Assembly: GCA_002255315.1 (NCBI GenBank)
Contig: NCBD01000027.1
Span: forward strand, 1 to 9,462
DNA: 9,462 bases
DNA from: Actinobacteria bacterium 21-64-8
GTDB taxonomy: Bacteria; Actinomycetota; Acidimicrobiia; Acidimicrobiales; RAAP-2
Direction: 5' to 3'
This document shows positions 1 through 6,388 of the stretch, in pieces. Within the stretch, counting starts at the first letter, position 1; each line of letters begins with the position of its first letter. The position numbers and the translations under genes are program-made. The notes beneath the pieces are model-generated. The model saw only the letters and a list, made by a program, of their open reading frames with translations. It was not told the DNA's origin and ran no database searches.

Positions 1-79
1 GGAGCGTGAGGTGAAGAGGAATGACGTTAAAGCCGCGACTGACGAGGTCGAGAAAGGCCGCTTCGTCGATCGAACTCAT
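1..79 (-). CDS. Anthranilate / aminodeoxychorismate synthase component I, N-terminal fragment
   Basis: Reading the minus strand from the ATG at 79 gives 26 codons (MSSIDEAAFLDLVSRGFNVI, then PLHLTL) before the window ends. The pattern of Phe, a short helix, then a Gly-x-Asn-Val-Ile-Pro stretch matches the N-terminus of TrpE/PabB proteins, where it precedes the 'aD..TPv' segment. Family knowledge: component I converts chorismate to anthranilate (TrpE) or aminodeoxychorismate (PabB), using ammonia from a glutamine amidotransferase subunit. The divergent gene at 117 encodes exactly such a subunit, which supports the call. The fragment is too short to choose between TrpE and PabB. The catalytic domain lies outside the window. 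Confidence 0.62.
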   Translation of the reverse strand, partial: MSSIDEAAFLDLVSRGFNVIPLHLTL

Positions 80-85
80 GGCGAA

Positions 86-91
86 AGGTTA
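86..91 (-). promoter_or_regulatory. Leaderless -10 element for the TrpE/PabB-like gene
   Basis: On the minus strand TAACCT lies at -12 to -7 of the ATG at 79 and fits the actinobacterial TANNNT -10 pattern. There is no Shine-Dalgarno between it and the ATG. This spacing would put the transcription start at or next to the start codon. No convincing -35 is seen. Confidence 0.5.
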
Positions 92-103
92 GTAAGTCTC
101 ACC

Positions 104-109
104 TAGGAT
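104..109 (+). promoter_or_regulatory. Leaderless -10 element for pabA/trpG
   Basis: TAGGAT is followed by 7 nt and then the ATG at 117. It matches TANNNT and leaves no room for a normal leader, so transcription probably starts at the ATG. It sits within an ACCTAGGAT context; CCTAGG also occurs at the promoters near 1561 and 3412. Confidence 0.55.
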
Positions 110-116
110 TCGTTTC

Positions 117-785
117 ATGACTGGCACGGTACGAATATTGGTCGTCGATAACTACGACTCGTTCGTGTACAACCTCGTGCAATATCTCGGTGAACTCGGC
201 GCGCACGTGACGGTCATGCGAAATGACGTTGTGACCTTAAAGGACGTGTCGCTGGTCGACGGGGTGTTGATCTCGCCGGGACCGGGACACCCGCGCGACG
301 CGGGGCGCTGTGAGGAGCTGATTCGCTACTGCGCGGACCGTGAACGGCCTTTATTGGGCGTGTGCCTGGGGCATCAGGCACTCGGCGAAGTCTTTGGCGC
401 CGACGTGGTCGCGGCGCCGGAACTGCTGCACGGCCGTGCGAGTGTGGTGACCCATGACGACGCCGGACTTTTTCGCGGCGTACGCAATCCTTTAGTCGTG
501 GGGCGCTATCACTCGCTGGTCGTTGACGAAGCGACGTTGTCACCCGAGTTGGTCGTAACGGCGCGCTCCAATAATCTGGTGATGGGACTGCGTCACGTCA
601 CCTTGCCGCTCGTGGGCGTGCAGTTTCACCCTGAGTCAGTTTTAACTGAAGACGGCTACGTAATGCTCGCGAACTGGTTGGGCGACTGCGGCGCGAGTGA
701 TTTGGACGCCCGCGCACGCGAGCTGTCGGTACGGGCCGACCGCACGCGGGCCTCGTTGCCCAGTGCTCGTGTTGCCTCACTGTAA
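117..785 (+). CDS. pabA: Glutamine amidotransferase subunit of anthranilate / aminodeoxychorismate synthase
   Basis: This class I (triad) glutamine amidotransferase of 222 residues hydrolyses glutamine and channels ammonia to a TrpE/PabB partner. It opens with the family hallmark ILVVDNYDSFVYNL (residues 7-20). Next come the oxyanion motif SPGPG (53-57), the nucleophile elbow GVCLGHQ with Cys83, RYHSL (130-134), and the catalytic pair in GVQFHPE with His171 and Glu173. After about residue 188 there is a roughly 34-residue Arg/Ala-rich tail not needed for the fold. The start at 117 is the only ATG before the conserved motif and has a -10 hexamer 7 nt upstream. The divergent neighbour is the likely partner subunit. 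PabA and TrpG cannot be separated by sequence alone, and one protein often serves both pathways. The 3' end overlaps the convergent peptidase gene by 9 nt. Confidence 0.92.
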   Translation: MTGTVRILVVDNYDSFVYNLVQYLGELGAHVTVMRNDVVTLKDVSLVDGVLISPGPGHPRDAGRCEELIRYCADRERPLLGVCLGHQALGEVFGADVVAAPELLHGRASVVTHDDAGLFRGVRNPLVVGRYHSLVVDEATLSPELVVTARSNNLVMGLRHVTLPLVGVQFHPESVLTEDGYVMLANWLGDCGASDLDARARELSVRADRTRASLPSARVASL

Positions 786-1517
786 GTTGGCGCGTTCGCC
801 GATTTCAAATCGTTGCTCTATGACGTCCGTTCCATTGAAACGTACGACGTAGGCACCGCCAGCGCTGGGGGTGGAAGCGCCGTCGGCGACGACCAGTCCA
901 GGTTCTGTTCCCTCGTACCAGAGCCCGACGTGATCGTCGGTGGCCAAAGCACGGTCGGGCAAGACGCCCTCTCGCATGAGCTGGTGCAAGAGCGGGCGAC
1001 GCTGCGGTTCAGAGTCGTAGTGCACGCCGTTGGCGTAGGGTAAAAGCGCCAAACCGTTCGTAATGGGTTGCAATGTGGATCCAAATGAGTCGGTGGTACC
1101 GCCCACGTGCCAACACAGCGATCCCGCCGACACGCCGCTCAAAATCACCCCTTGTTCCCAGGCCGCGCGCATCGCATCGTCGACGCCATGGAGTCGCCAC
1201 AGCGCGAGCAAATTGGCGACGGAACCACCGCCGACCCACACGAGGTCACTGGTTGTGAGGCGCTCTTCGGGATTAGCGGAGGGTTGGGTGAAGAGTCGCA
1301 ACTCCGTGACATCACAGCCCGCTTCGTTGAAGGCGGCGTAGGACATCGCGTAGTAGTCGTCGGGATCCCCGCTCGCGGTATAGACCAGACAAACGCGTGG
1401 ACGGACCTTCCCCGTGAGGGCCAATGCGTCGAGCAACATCTGACCGAGCCGCACGCTTCGCTGCGTGCTACCTGGTACGAATCCTCCCGAAGTCGCAAGG
1501 ATTCGCCGTGTCGTCAC
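777..1517 (-). CDS. pepE: Peptidase E-like serine peptidase (family S51)
   Basis: A 246-residue cytoplasmic protein with no signal peptide. The S51 family includes the aspartyl dipeptidase PepE, which cleaves Asp-X dipeptides, and cyanophycinase, which has a related fold. Visible landmarks are the N-terminal strand ILATSGGF (6-13), VGGGS (95-99), the nucleophile elbow GVSAGS with Ser130 (128-133), and NGVHYDSE with His166, the likely catalytic His. An acidic residue around Glu202-Glu205 is the probable third member. Length fits PepE-like proteins (about 230-250). The start is GTG at 1517, which places the first strand directly at the N-terminus; no Shine-Dalgarno precedes it, but TAGAAC lies at -12 to -7. 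It diverges from the acyl-CoA dehydrogenase, and its 3' end overlaps pabA by 9 nt. The exact substrate is unknown. Confidence 0.85.
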   Translation of the reverse strand: MTTRRILATSGGFVPGSTQRSVRLGQMLLDALALTGKVRPRVCLVYTASGDPDDYYAMSYAAFNEAGCDVTELRLFTQPSANPEERLTTSDLVWVGGGSVANLLALWRLHGVDDAMRAAWEQGVILSGVSAGSLCWHVGGTTDSFGSTLQPITNGLALLPYANGVHYDSEPQRRPLLHQLMREGVLPDRALATDDHVGLWYEGTEPGLVVADGASTPSAGGAYVVRFNGTDVIEQRFEIGERANLQ

Positions 1518-1523
1518 CGAACC

Positions 1524-1529
1524 GTTCTA
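1524..1529 (-). promoter_or_regulatory. Probable leaderless -10 of the peptidase E gene, inside a short dyad
   Basis: The minus strand has TAGAAC at -12 to -7 of the GTG at 1517. It is an imperfect TANNNT (last base C), but at the same distance as the better hexamers in this window. It overlaps the perfect 11-bp dyad TTCTA-G-TAGAA (1525-1535), which could be a small operator or chance. Confidence 0.35.
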
Positions 1530-1562
1530 GTAGAAGATACGACTTCCGCGCCATTGTCTGCC

Positions 1563-1568
1563 TAGGAT
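1563..1568 (+). promoter_or_regulatory. -10 element for the acyl-CoA dehydrogenase
   Basis: TAGGAT in the context GCCTAGGAT is identical to the pabA -10 hexamer. It would start transcription near 1575 and give a leader of about 25 nt that carries a Shine-Dalgarno. The -35 region is not clear. Confidence 0.45.
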
Positions 1569-1587
1569 GCGAACGCGGAACGTCCCC

Positions 1588-1595
1588 AAAAGGAG
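1588..1595 (+). promoter_or_regulatory. Shine-Dalgarno that fixes the acyl-CoA dehydrogenase start
   Basis: AAAAGGAG ends 4 nt before the ATG at 1600. It is the only strong ribosome binding site in the window. It rules out the in-frame upstream ATG at 1567, which overlaps the -10 hexamer and would add an 11-residue basic leader not typical of the family. Confidence 0.75.
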
Positions 1596-1599
1596 CACC

Positions 1600-2799
1600 A
1601 TGGCCCTCAATGAAACGCAACTCGACGAACGTATCGACGAGCTCGTGTCCACCTTTCCCCCCGGCGCGACACCTCCCATCACGTTCCTCGGTGAGCAGTT
1701 TGATCGCGGTCTGGCGTGGGTGCACTTTCCTGAAGGTGCGGGCGGTCTAGGTGGTTCACCCGCCGATCAGCTCTACGTTTTGCGGCGCCTTAGTCGCCTC
1801 GGTGCGCCCACCGCCGCTGGTCGCAACGTCATTGGCTACGGCATGGTCGCACCGACAATCGTTAGTCACGGCACCGAGGAACAAAAGCAACGCTTTTTGC
1901 GACCGCTCTTTACGGGCGAGGAAATCTGGTGTCAGCTCTTCTCCGAACCCGGGGCCGGTTCGGACGTGGCAACCTTGGCGACGCGCGCACAACGCGACGG
2001 CGACGAGTGGCTCGTCACGGGACAAAAAGTCTGGACGACGTTGGCGCACGAGGCGGCCTTCGGCCTGCTCATTGCCCGATCGAACCCCGACGTCGTCAAA
2101 CACAAGGGCATCACGGCCTTTCTGGTTGACATGCACGCGCCGGGCGTTGAAGTGAGGCCGCTCTTTCAGGCCACTGGTGAGGCCGAGTTCAACGAGTGCT
2201 TCTTCAATGAAGTGCGGGTGCCCGACTCTCGGCGCTTGGGCGGTGTGGGTGAAGGTTGGGCAGTGTCGATTACCACCCTCATGAACGAACGCGTCTCCAT
2301 CGGGGGCACCGTGCCACCGCGGGGCTCGGGACTAATTGGCGAAGCCATCAAAATCTGGCGTGAACGTTGGGCGCCACGTCGCGACCCCTACGCCATGGCG
2401 ATACGCGGTGAATTGATGCAGGCCTGGGTGCGCAACGAAGTCGGCCGGCTCACCAACTGGCGCGCCAGCGATCTTCGTCGCGCAGGGACGCCGGGACCAG
2501 AGGGTTCGGTCGCCAAACTCGCCTTCGCCGAAGAGAACCAACGTACGAGTGAGCTCTGCGTGAACCTACTCGGTGCTGACGGCATGCTGTACGGATCGAA
2601 CTACCCGCAGATTCGTCCGACCGAATCGGCGATGTCGGGGGGCGATATGCGTAAGGCCTTCATTCGAATGCGCGCAAACTCAATCGAAGGTGGTACCAGT
2701 GAGGTCATGCGAAACATCATCGGCGAACGGGTCCTCGGTCTGCCCGGCGAGCCTCGCAACGACAAGGACGTGGCGTGGAAGGACGTTCCGCGCAGTTAA
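1600..2799 (+). CDS. Acyl-CoA dehydrogenase (FAD-dependent)
   Basis: A 399-residue cytoplasmic flavoenzyme that introduces an alpha-beta double bond into an acyl-CoA and passes electrons to ETF. The N-terminal helical domain (about 1-105) holds FPEGAGGLGG (43-52). The beta domain has the flavin-site signature LFSEPGAGSD (113-122) and GQKVWTT (141-147). The C-terminal helical domain ends with SIEGGTSEV (361-369) and RNIIGERVLGLP (371-382). At the position of the medium-chain enzymes' catalytic Glu (the EGT motif) this protein has Gly364, preceded by Glu363, so the base is either displaced or supplied from another helix, as known for long-chain and isovaleryl enzymes. The start at 1600 is set by the AAAAGGAG site. 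The substrate cannot be told from sequence; actinobacteria carry many paralogues for fatty acids, branched acids and steroids. The convergent neighbour's stop lies 1 nt beyond this gene's stop. Confidence 0.93.
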   Translation: MALNETQLDERIDELVSTFPPGATPPITFLGEQFDRGLAWVHFPEGAGGLGGSPADQLYVLRRLSRLGAPTAAGRNVIGYGMVAPTIVSHGTEEQKQRFLRPLFTGEEIWCQLFSEPGAGSDVATLATRAQRDGDEWLVTGQKVWTTLAHEAAFGLLIARSNPDVVKHKGITAFLVDMHAPGVEVRPLFQATGEAEFNECFFNEVRVPDSRRLGGVGEGWAVSITTLMNERVSIGGTVPPRGSGLIGEAIKIWRERWAPRRDPYAMAIRGELMQAWVRNEVGRLTNWRASDLRRAGTPGPEGSVAKLAFAEENQRTSELCVNLLGADGMLYGSNYPQIRPTESAMSGGDMRKAFIRMRANSIEGGTSEVMRNIIGERVLGLPGEPRNDKDVAWKDVPRS

Positions 2800-2800
2800 G

Positions 2801-3403
2801 TTACGAAAAGTCAGGTTCGGCGCTGCGCGTACGCTTTAACTCGAAAAATCCCGGCGTTGCCGCGACGGCCATGACGCCGTCAAAGAGTTGTCCCGCCGCT
2901 TCGCCCTTGGGCGCGGGGGTGACGACAGGTCCAAAAAAGGCGACGTCGCCGACGTGAATGACCGGGGTGCCAACGTCGTAGCCCACTGGCGTCATGCCGC
3001 GGGCGTGGCTCTCGCGTAGCGCCTCGTCAAAGTCGGTGACGTCAGCGGCAAGGGCGAGATCGGCCTCGAGTCCGAGCGCCTCGAGCGACTCGGCAATGAT
3101 TAGGTCAAAGTCCTCCATGCCCACCACGTGACGACGTCGGCCCATCTCGCCGTAGAGCGCTTCGACTATGGATCCGCCGTGTCGTTGCTCGGCGGCAATT
3201 AACACCCGTACCGGGCGATACGCACGCGTGAACCACGCTTGGTATTCGGGTGTGACCTCTTTATTTTCATTTAGCACGGCCAAGCTCATGACGTGAAAAT
3301 TCAGTGAGAGTTCACGCACGCTGGCGGCTTCGAGCAGCCAGCGTGAGGTAATCCAGGCCCAGGGACACGCGGGATCAACCCACAGATCAACAGTTTGGTT
3401 CAT
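2801..3403 (-). CDS. DsbA-like oxidoreductase, mycothiol-dependent nitroreductase Rv2466c family
   Basis: A 200-residue cytoplasmic thioredoxin-fold protein with a helical insertion. Family hallmarks run its whole length: DPACPWAWITSRW (10-22), FHVMSLAVLNEN (36-47), YRPVRVLIAAEQRHG (62-76), then SHARGMTPVGYDVGTPVIHV, FFGPV, PKGEAAG, and the C-terminal FFELKRTR. These match M. tuberculosis Rv2466c, which uses mycothiol to reduce its active-site disulfide and activates nitro prodrugs. The difference is in the active site: Rv2466c has Cys-Pro-Trp-Cys, whereas here it is Cys13-Pro-Trp-Ala16, so the resolving cysteine is gone and only a monothiol mechanism is possible. It is last in the minus-strand run, and its ATG lies 9 nt after the M20 gene's TAG stop. 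The redox partner and substrate are unknown. Confidence 0.88.
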   Translation of the reverse strand: MNQTVDLWVDPACPWAWITSRWLLEAASVRELSLNFHVMSLAVLNENKEVTPEYQAWFTRAYRPVRVLIAAEQRHGGSIVEALYGEMGRRRHVVGMEDFDLIIAESLEALGLEADLALAADVTDFDEALRESHARGMTPVGYDVGTPVIHVGDVAFFGPVVTPAPKGEAAGQLFDGVMAVAATPGFFELKRTRSAEPDFS

Positions 3404-3409
3404 GCGTCC

Positions 3410-3415
3410 AGCCTA
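3410..3415 (-). promoter_or_regulatory. Leaderless -10 of the Rv2466c-like gene, overlapping the M20 stop codon
   Basis: On the minus strand TAGGCT lies at -12 to -7 of the ATG at 3403. Its TAG is the stop codon of the upstream M20 gene. No Shine-Dalgarno fits in the 9-nt gap GCTGGACGC. The hexamer matches TANNNT; a -35 is not evident. Confidence 0.5.
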
Positions 3416-4804
3416 GGTACGAGCGTGCGCACTTAAGACGCTCACGATGGCGTTTATCACCGCGACGGTCATGTCGAGGTCGAGCATCTCGTCGATGCCG
3501 TGTGCGTTGGAATGAGGTCCGAGAACTCCGGTCGCTACGAACTGAACTTTGGGGTAGCGCTTGGCGAGCGCGCCCAAAAAGGGAATGGTGCCGCCCTCGC
3601 CCGTGAATCCGGGCGCCCGTCCAAACGCGCTGCGTGATGCTTCCTCTAGAGCGACTTCGAGCCAGGGTGCGAGTGGTGGTGTCACCCAGCCACTCGCTGG
3701 CTGATAGGTCACCGTGACCTGAGCGTTGGACGGCACGTCGTGCGTGAGAACTTCGTCGATGGCGGCGACCGCGTCGTCCGCGTTGATGCTGGGCGGTAAG
3801 CGAAACGAGAGGACGACCGTTGTCGAAGGACGAAGGACGTTGCCGGCAATGTCGGGGGCGGGAATGCCGCCCATTCCGACGACCGAAAGCGTCGGCGCCC
3901 ACGTGCGCCGTAGCAGTCGGTCGGCACCGTCGCGACCCATTAAGGCCAGACCGTCGACGGTGGGAAGCTCCTCGGCCACGACGTCACCGAACTCCTTGGC
4001 AATCGCCGTCGCGGCGAGGACGTGCGATTCGGGAATCGTGGCGTGCAGTGCCCGCAGCGTCACCTCGCCTGTCGTCGAGTCCTCGAGGCGGTCAAGGAGT
4101 TGACGAAGGATTCGAAACGACGAGGGCACGACCCCACTGGCGACCCCACTGTGCTGACCTTGGGTGAGGACCTTGATCGTGAGCTCCACGTTTACTACGC
4201 CACGCAGTGACGTCGTTACCCACAATCGGTCGTAGGTCAACGCCCCCGAATCGAGGCAAATCATGAGATCGACGTTCCCGAGGTGATCGCTCAGTGCGTC
4301 TAGGTGCGCCTCTAAATCGGGGCTGCCACTTTCTTCGCTCGCTTCGATTAAAACCACGTAGCGTCCGTGCGCGATGCCCTGGGCTTCGAGTTCTTCGAGG
4401 GCGAGCAGCGCGGCGAAAGTTGCGTAACCGTCGTCGGCGACGCCTCGTGCGTAGAGGCGGTTTTCTCGTCGCACGGGGACGAAGGGGGCGAGGCCGTCGC
4501 TCCAATCACCCAGCGGCGGTTGCTTATCGAAGTGCCCGTAGAGCACTGCGGTGTCGGTTTTGGTGCCGGTCGCTTCCACCGTGACGACTAAGAGTGGCGT
4601 GCGCCCCTCCAGGCGTTGTACGCGAACGTCAAAGTTCTGAAGTTTGCGTTCGTTGCACCACTGCGCCAGCAGGGCCAACGCTTCTTCCATATGTCCGCTC
4701 TCTTGCCAATGCGCGTCAAAGGCGGGTGACAGACAAGCAATGGCGCCGTAGCGCGTCAGGGCGTCGAGAGCGTCGCGTTCAAAATCAGCCAGCGTCAAAG
4801 TCAT
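3413..4804 (-). CDS. M20 family metallopeptidase (dipeptidase-like)
   Basis: A 463-residue cytoplasmic co-catalytic dizinc hydrolase. The expected M20 metal ligands are all visible: His91 in YGHFDKQPP, Asp124 in ARGVADDG (bridging), Glu158 in ASEESGS (Glu157 being the general base), Asp185 in LDSG, and His435 in GPHSNAHGIDE. The lid/dimerisation domain spans roughly 200-370 and begins near QGQHSG (215-220). Length suits the dipeptidase/carboxypeptidase branch (about 430-470). The family removes residues from small peptides or hydrolyses related amides, so 'dipeptidase' is a family-level guess. The start ATG at 4804 is 9 nt after the TAG of the glycosylase gene, with TAGCCT at -12 to -7; another ATG at 4808 is out of frame. 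It sits in a co-directional run with lysR, alkA-like and the Rv2466c-like gene. Confidence 0.9.
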   Translation of the reverse strand: MTLTLADFERDALDALTRYGAIACLSPAFDAHWQESGHMEEALALLAQWCNERKLQNFDVRVQRLEGRTPLLVVTVEATGTKTDTAVLYGHFDKQPPLGDWSDGLAPFVPVRRENRLYARGVADDGYATFAALLALEELEAQGIAHGRYVVLIEASEESGSPDLEAHLDALSDHLGNVDLMICLDSGALTYDRLWVTTSLRGVVNVELTIKVLTQGQHSGVASGVVPSSFRILRQLLDRLEDSTTGEVTLRALHATIPESHVLAATAIAKEFGDVVAEELPTVDGLALMGRDGADRLLRRTWAPTLSVVGMGGIPAPDIAGNVLRPSTTVVLSFRLPPSINADDAVAAIDEVLTHDVPSNAQVTVTYQPASGWVTPPLAPWLEVALEEASRSAFGRAPGFTGEGGTIPFLGALAKRYPKVQFVATGVLGPHSNAHGIDEMLDLDMTVAVINAIVSVLSAHART

Positions 4805-4810
4805 ACATCG

Positions 4811-4816
4811 AGGCTA
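4811..4816 (-). promoter_or_regulatory. Leaderless -10 of the M20 peptidase gene, overlapping the glycosylase stop codon
   Basis: On the minus strand TAGCCT lies at -12 to -7 of the ATG at 4804 and fits TANNNT. Its TAG is the stop codon of the glycosylase gene. The 9-nt gap CCTCGATGT has no Shine-Dalgarno. Confidence 0.5.
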
Positions 4817-5449
4817 CTGTTCGCGTCGCCGTGCGAGTTCCACCGCGCGCCAGCAATACCACGCGAGCGCGGAACGTTCGCCGATAAAGAGGTCTCCCTC
4901 GGCGTTGAGCGCTCGGGCGTCGATGGTGTCGTGGCGTCCGTGCAGGAGTGACCATCCAGCGCGTACGCCGAAGTCACCCACCGGCCACACGTCGCGACGA
5001 GCCAAGGTGTGCATGAGGTACATCTGCGCCGTCCATGGGCCGACGCCGCGCACGGCTACGACTTCGCGCATAACTTGATCATCAGAAAGTCGACCGTGTC
5101 GATCGAGGCGGAGTTCACCGTCGCGCGTGCGTTGGGCGAGATCGATCATCGCCGCCGCTTTGGCGTTGGAGAGCCCTACTTCGCGTAAGCGTGCAGGTCC
5201 AATAAGAAGCATTGTCGTGGGCGTGACCCGGTGATCGCAGAGCGCTTCGACGCGCGCGTGTATCGTCGCCGCTGCTTTGGTTGCCAGCAGCTGAAACGTG
5301 ATGGAACGCACGAGATTGGCGAATCGCTGTTCGACCCTGGCGCTTCGCCGCGCGGGGGGAGGGCCAACCATGTCCACGAGCGGCGCAAAGGCGGGGTCGC
5401 ACTGGACAATGAAGCTGGCAATCTCGCTCCTGTTTCTCGCGTTGGTCAC
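4814..5449 (-). CDS. DNA-3-methyladenine glycosylase, AlkA-like (HhH-GPD superfamily)
   Basis: A 211-residue base-excision repair glycosylase that would release alkylated purines from DNA. The N-terminal part has the family pattern CDPAFAPLV (17-25), then FANLVRSITFQLLATKAAATI (43-63), where AlkA-type enzymes usually have 'sI..QQls.kaA.tI'; here the second Gln is Leu. LREVGLSNAKAAAMIDLA (88-105) is followed by the helix-hairpin-helix VRGVGPWTAQMYLMHTL (133-149) and the catalytic Asp159 in PVGDFGVR. It lacks the N-terminal TBP-like domain of E. coli AlkA (282 residues), so it belongs to the short form common in actinobacteria. The start is GTG at 5449, 9 nt after the lysR stop. Base specificity cannot be read from sequence. 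Confidence 0.87.
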   Translation of the reverse strand: MTNARNRSEIASFIVQCDPAFAPLVDMVGPPPARRSARVEQRFANLVRSITFQLLATKAAATIHARVEALCDHRVTPTTMLLIGPARLREVGLSNAKAAAMIDLAQRTRDGELRLDRHGRLSDDQVMREVVAVRGVGPWTAQMYLMHTLARRDVWPVGDFGVRAGWSLLHGRHDTIDARALNAEGDLFIGERSALAWYCWRAVELARRREQ

Positions 5450-5455
5450 CGTCGT

Positions 5456-5461
5456 GCGCTA
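5456..5461 (-). promoter_or_regulatory. Possible leaderless -10 of the glycosylase gene, overlapping the lysR stop codon
   Basis: On the minus strand TAGCGC lies at -12 to -7 of the GTG at 5449. Its TAG is the lysR stop codon. The last base is C rather than the preferred T, so it is weaker than the two downstream examples. TTGCCC lies 18 nt upstream as a possible -35. Confidence 0.35.
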
Positions 5462-6388
5462 CGTGGCCGTGGTGACAGTGGGCAAGTACACGCCCTTGGG
5501 CGGGTTCTTGGCGTTCGTCACGACGTCGACGAGAAGCGCGGCTATCGCTCGCACGGGGGCTGGTGGAAAACCGTAGCGACGAGACGTCAGCACGACGCGG
5601 CGTCGAGCGATACCGTCAATTTCGAGCGCGACGAAGTTCGAGCGTAAGTGCGCGGACAACATTGTCGCGGGCAAAATGGACGGTCCATGACCATCAAAGG
5701 TCATGGAAGCAATCGTGCGAAGTCCGTCGAGTTCGACCAGGGCATTGAGTTCAATGCCCGCGGCGCGACTCGCTTCGTCAATCTCGCGACGAATGGGCGT
5801 ACCGCGCAGGGGGAGCAGGACGTCGTAGCGGGCGATGGTCGCAAAACTTAAAGGCTGCGCTTCACGCGTGAGAGCGTGGTGGCGATGCGCGATGACGACG
5901 AGGTCTTCAGTGAACAGGTCAACTTCACTGAGTTCGGGCGACACGACCGGCCACGCCAAGACCGCGATGTCAAGTTGTCCATTGACCAGACGCGGTTCGA
6001 GGGCCGAGTTCGTTCCCTCCGAGATGCGAAGCGTGAGGTGGGGAAAGCTCGCGCGAAGTGATTCGAGCAACATGGGCACGATCCACCGACCCGCCGTTCC
6101 AATCATGCCCAGCGTCACGTCTCCCCTTATGTCGGCGTGCAGTTCGGACACGTCCGAAGCGATGGCGCGCACTTCGTGAAGGACGCGACGCGCACGTTCC
6201 ACGACCACGACGCCCGATTCGGTCAGTGCGCCGGTGGCGCGATCGACAAGTTCGGTCGCCAGTTCGCTCTCCAGGCGAGCGACGCGGCTCGAGATATTTG
6301 ATTGAACCGTGCCGAGAACGTCCGCGGCGGCCGAGAACGTGCCGTGGTCGGCAATGCCTATGAGGGCCTCGAGTTGGCGAATCTCCAC
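5459..6388 (-). CDS. LysR-type transcriptional regulator
   Basis: A DNA-binding regulator of 309 residues, the normal LysR length. It begins MEIRQLEALIGIADHGTFSA and continues through the helix-turn-helix (about 17-36), with GTVQSNISSRVARLE (26-40) as the recognition-helix region. A linker helix follows at about 60-88, then the periplasmic-binding-like effector domain (about 90-295) with typical landmarks such as GDVTLGMIGTAG (89-100) and LDIAVLAWP. The start is taken as GTG at 6388: conserved residues begin right there, and a perfect TATAGT -10 sits at -12 to -7. The in-frame ATG at 6421 would add 11 atypical residues and lie upstream of that promoter. The effector is unknown. Likely targets are its own promoter, the divergent small RNA/murT side, or the co-directional genes downstream. 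Confidence 0.9.
   Translation of the reverse strand: MEIRQLEALIGIADHGTFSAAADVLGTVQSNISSRVARLESELATELVDRATGALTESGVVVVERARRVLHEVRAIASDVSELHADIRGDVTLGMIGTAGRWIVPMLLESLRASFPHLTLRISEGTNSALEPRLVNGQLDIAVLAWPVVSPELSEVDLFTEDLVVIAHRHHALTREAQPLSFATIARYDVLLPLRGTPIRREIDEASRAAGIELNALVELDGLRTIASMTFDGHGPSILPATMLSAHLRSNFVALEIDGIARRRVVLTSRRYGFPPAPVRAIAALLVDVVTNAKNPPKGVYLPTVTTAT

Noticed and set aside
1107..1565. 152-codon plus-strand frame opposite the peptidase E gene
   Set aside because: It is antisense to a well-supported S51 peptidase, has no recognisable motif, and is an Arg/His/Pro-rich shadow typical of G+C-rich DNA.
1567..1599. Upstream start of the acyl-CoA dehydrogenase at ATG 1567
   Set aside because: This ATG overlaps the TAGGAT -10 element. 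ATG 1600 has a strong AAAAGGAG site 4 nt upstream, and the 11 extra residues are atypical.
4092..4505. 137-codon minus-strand Arg-rich frame inside the M20 gene
   Set aside because: It is an alternative frame of a complete M20 peptidase with all metal ligands. Its Arg/Pro composition marks it as a shadow.
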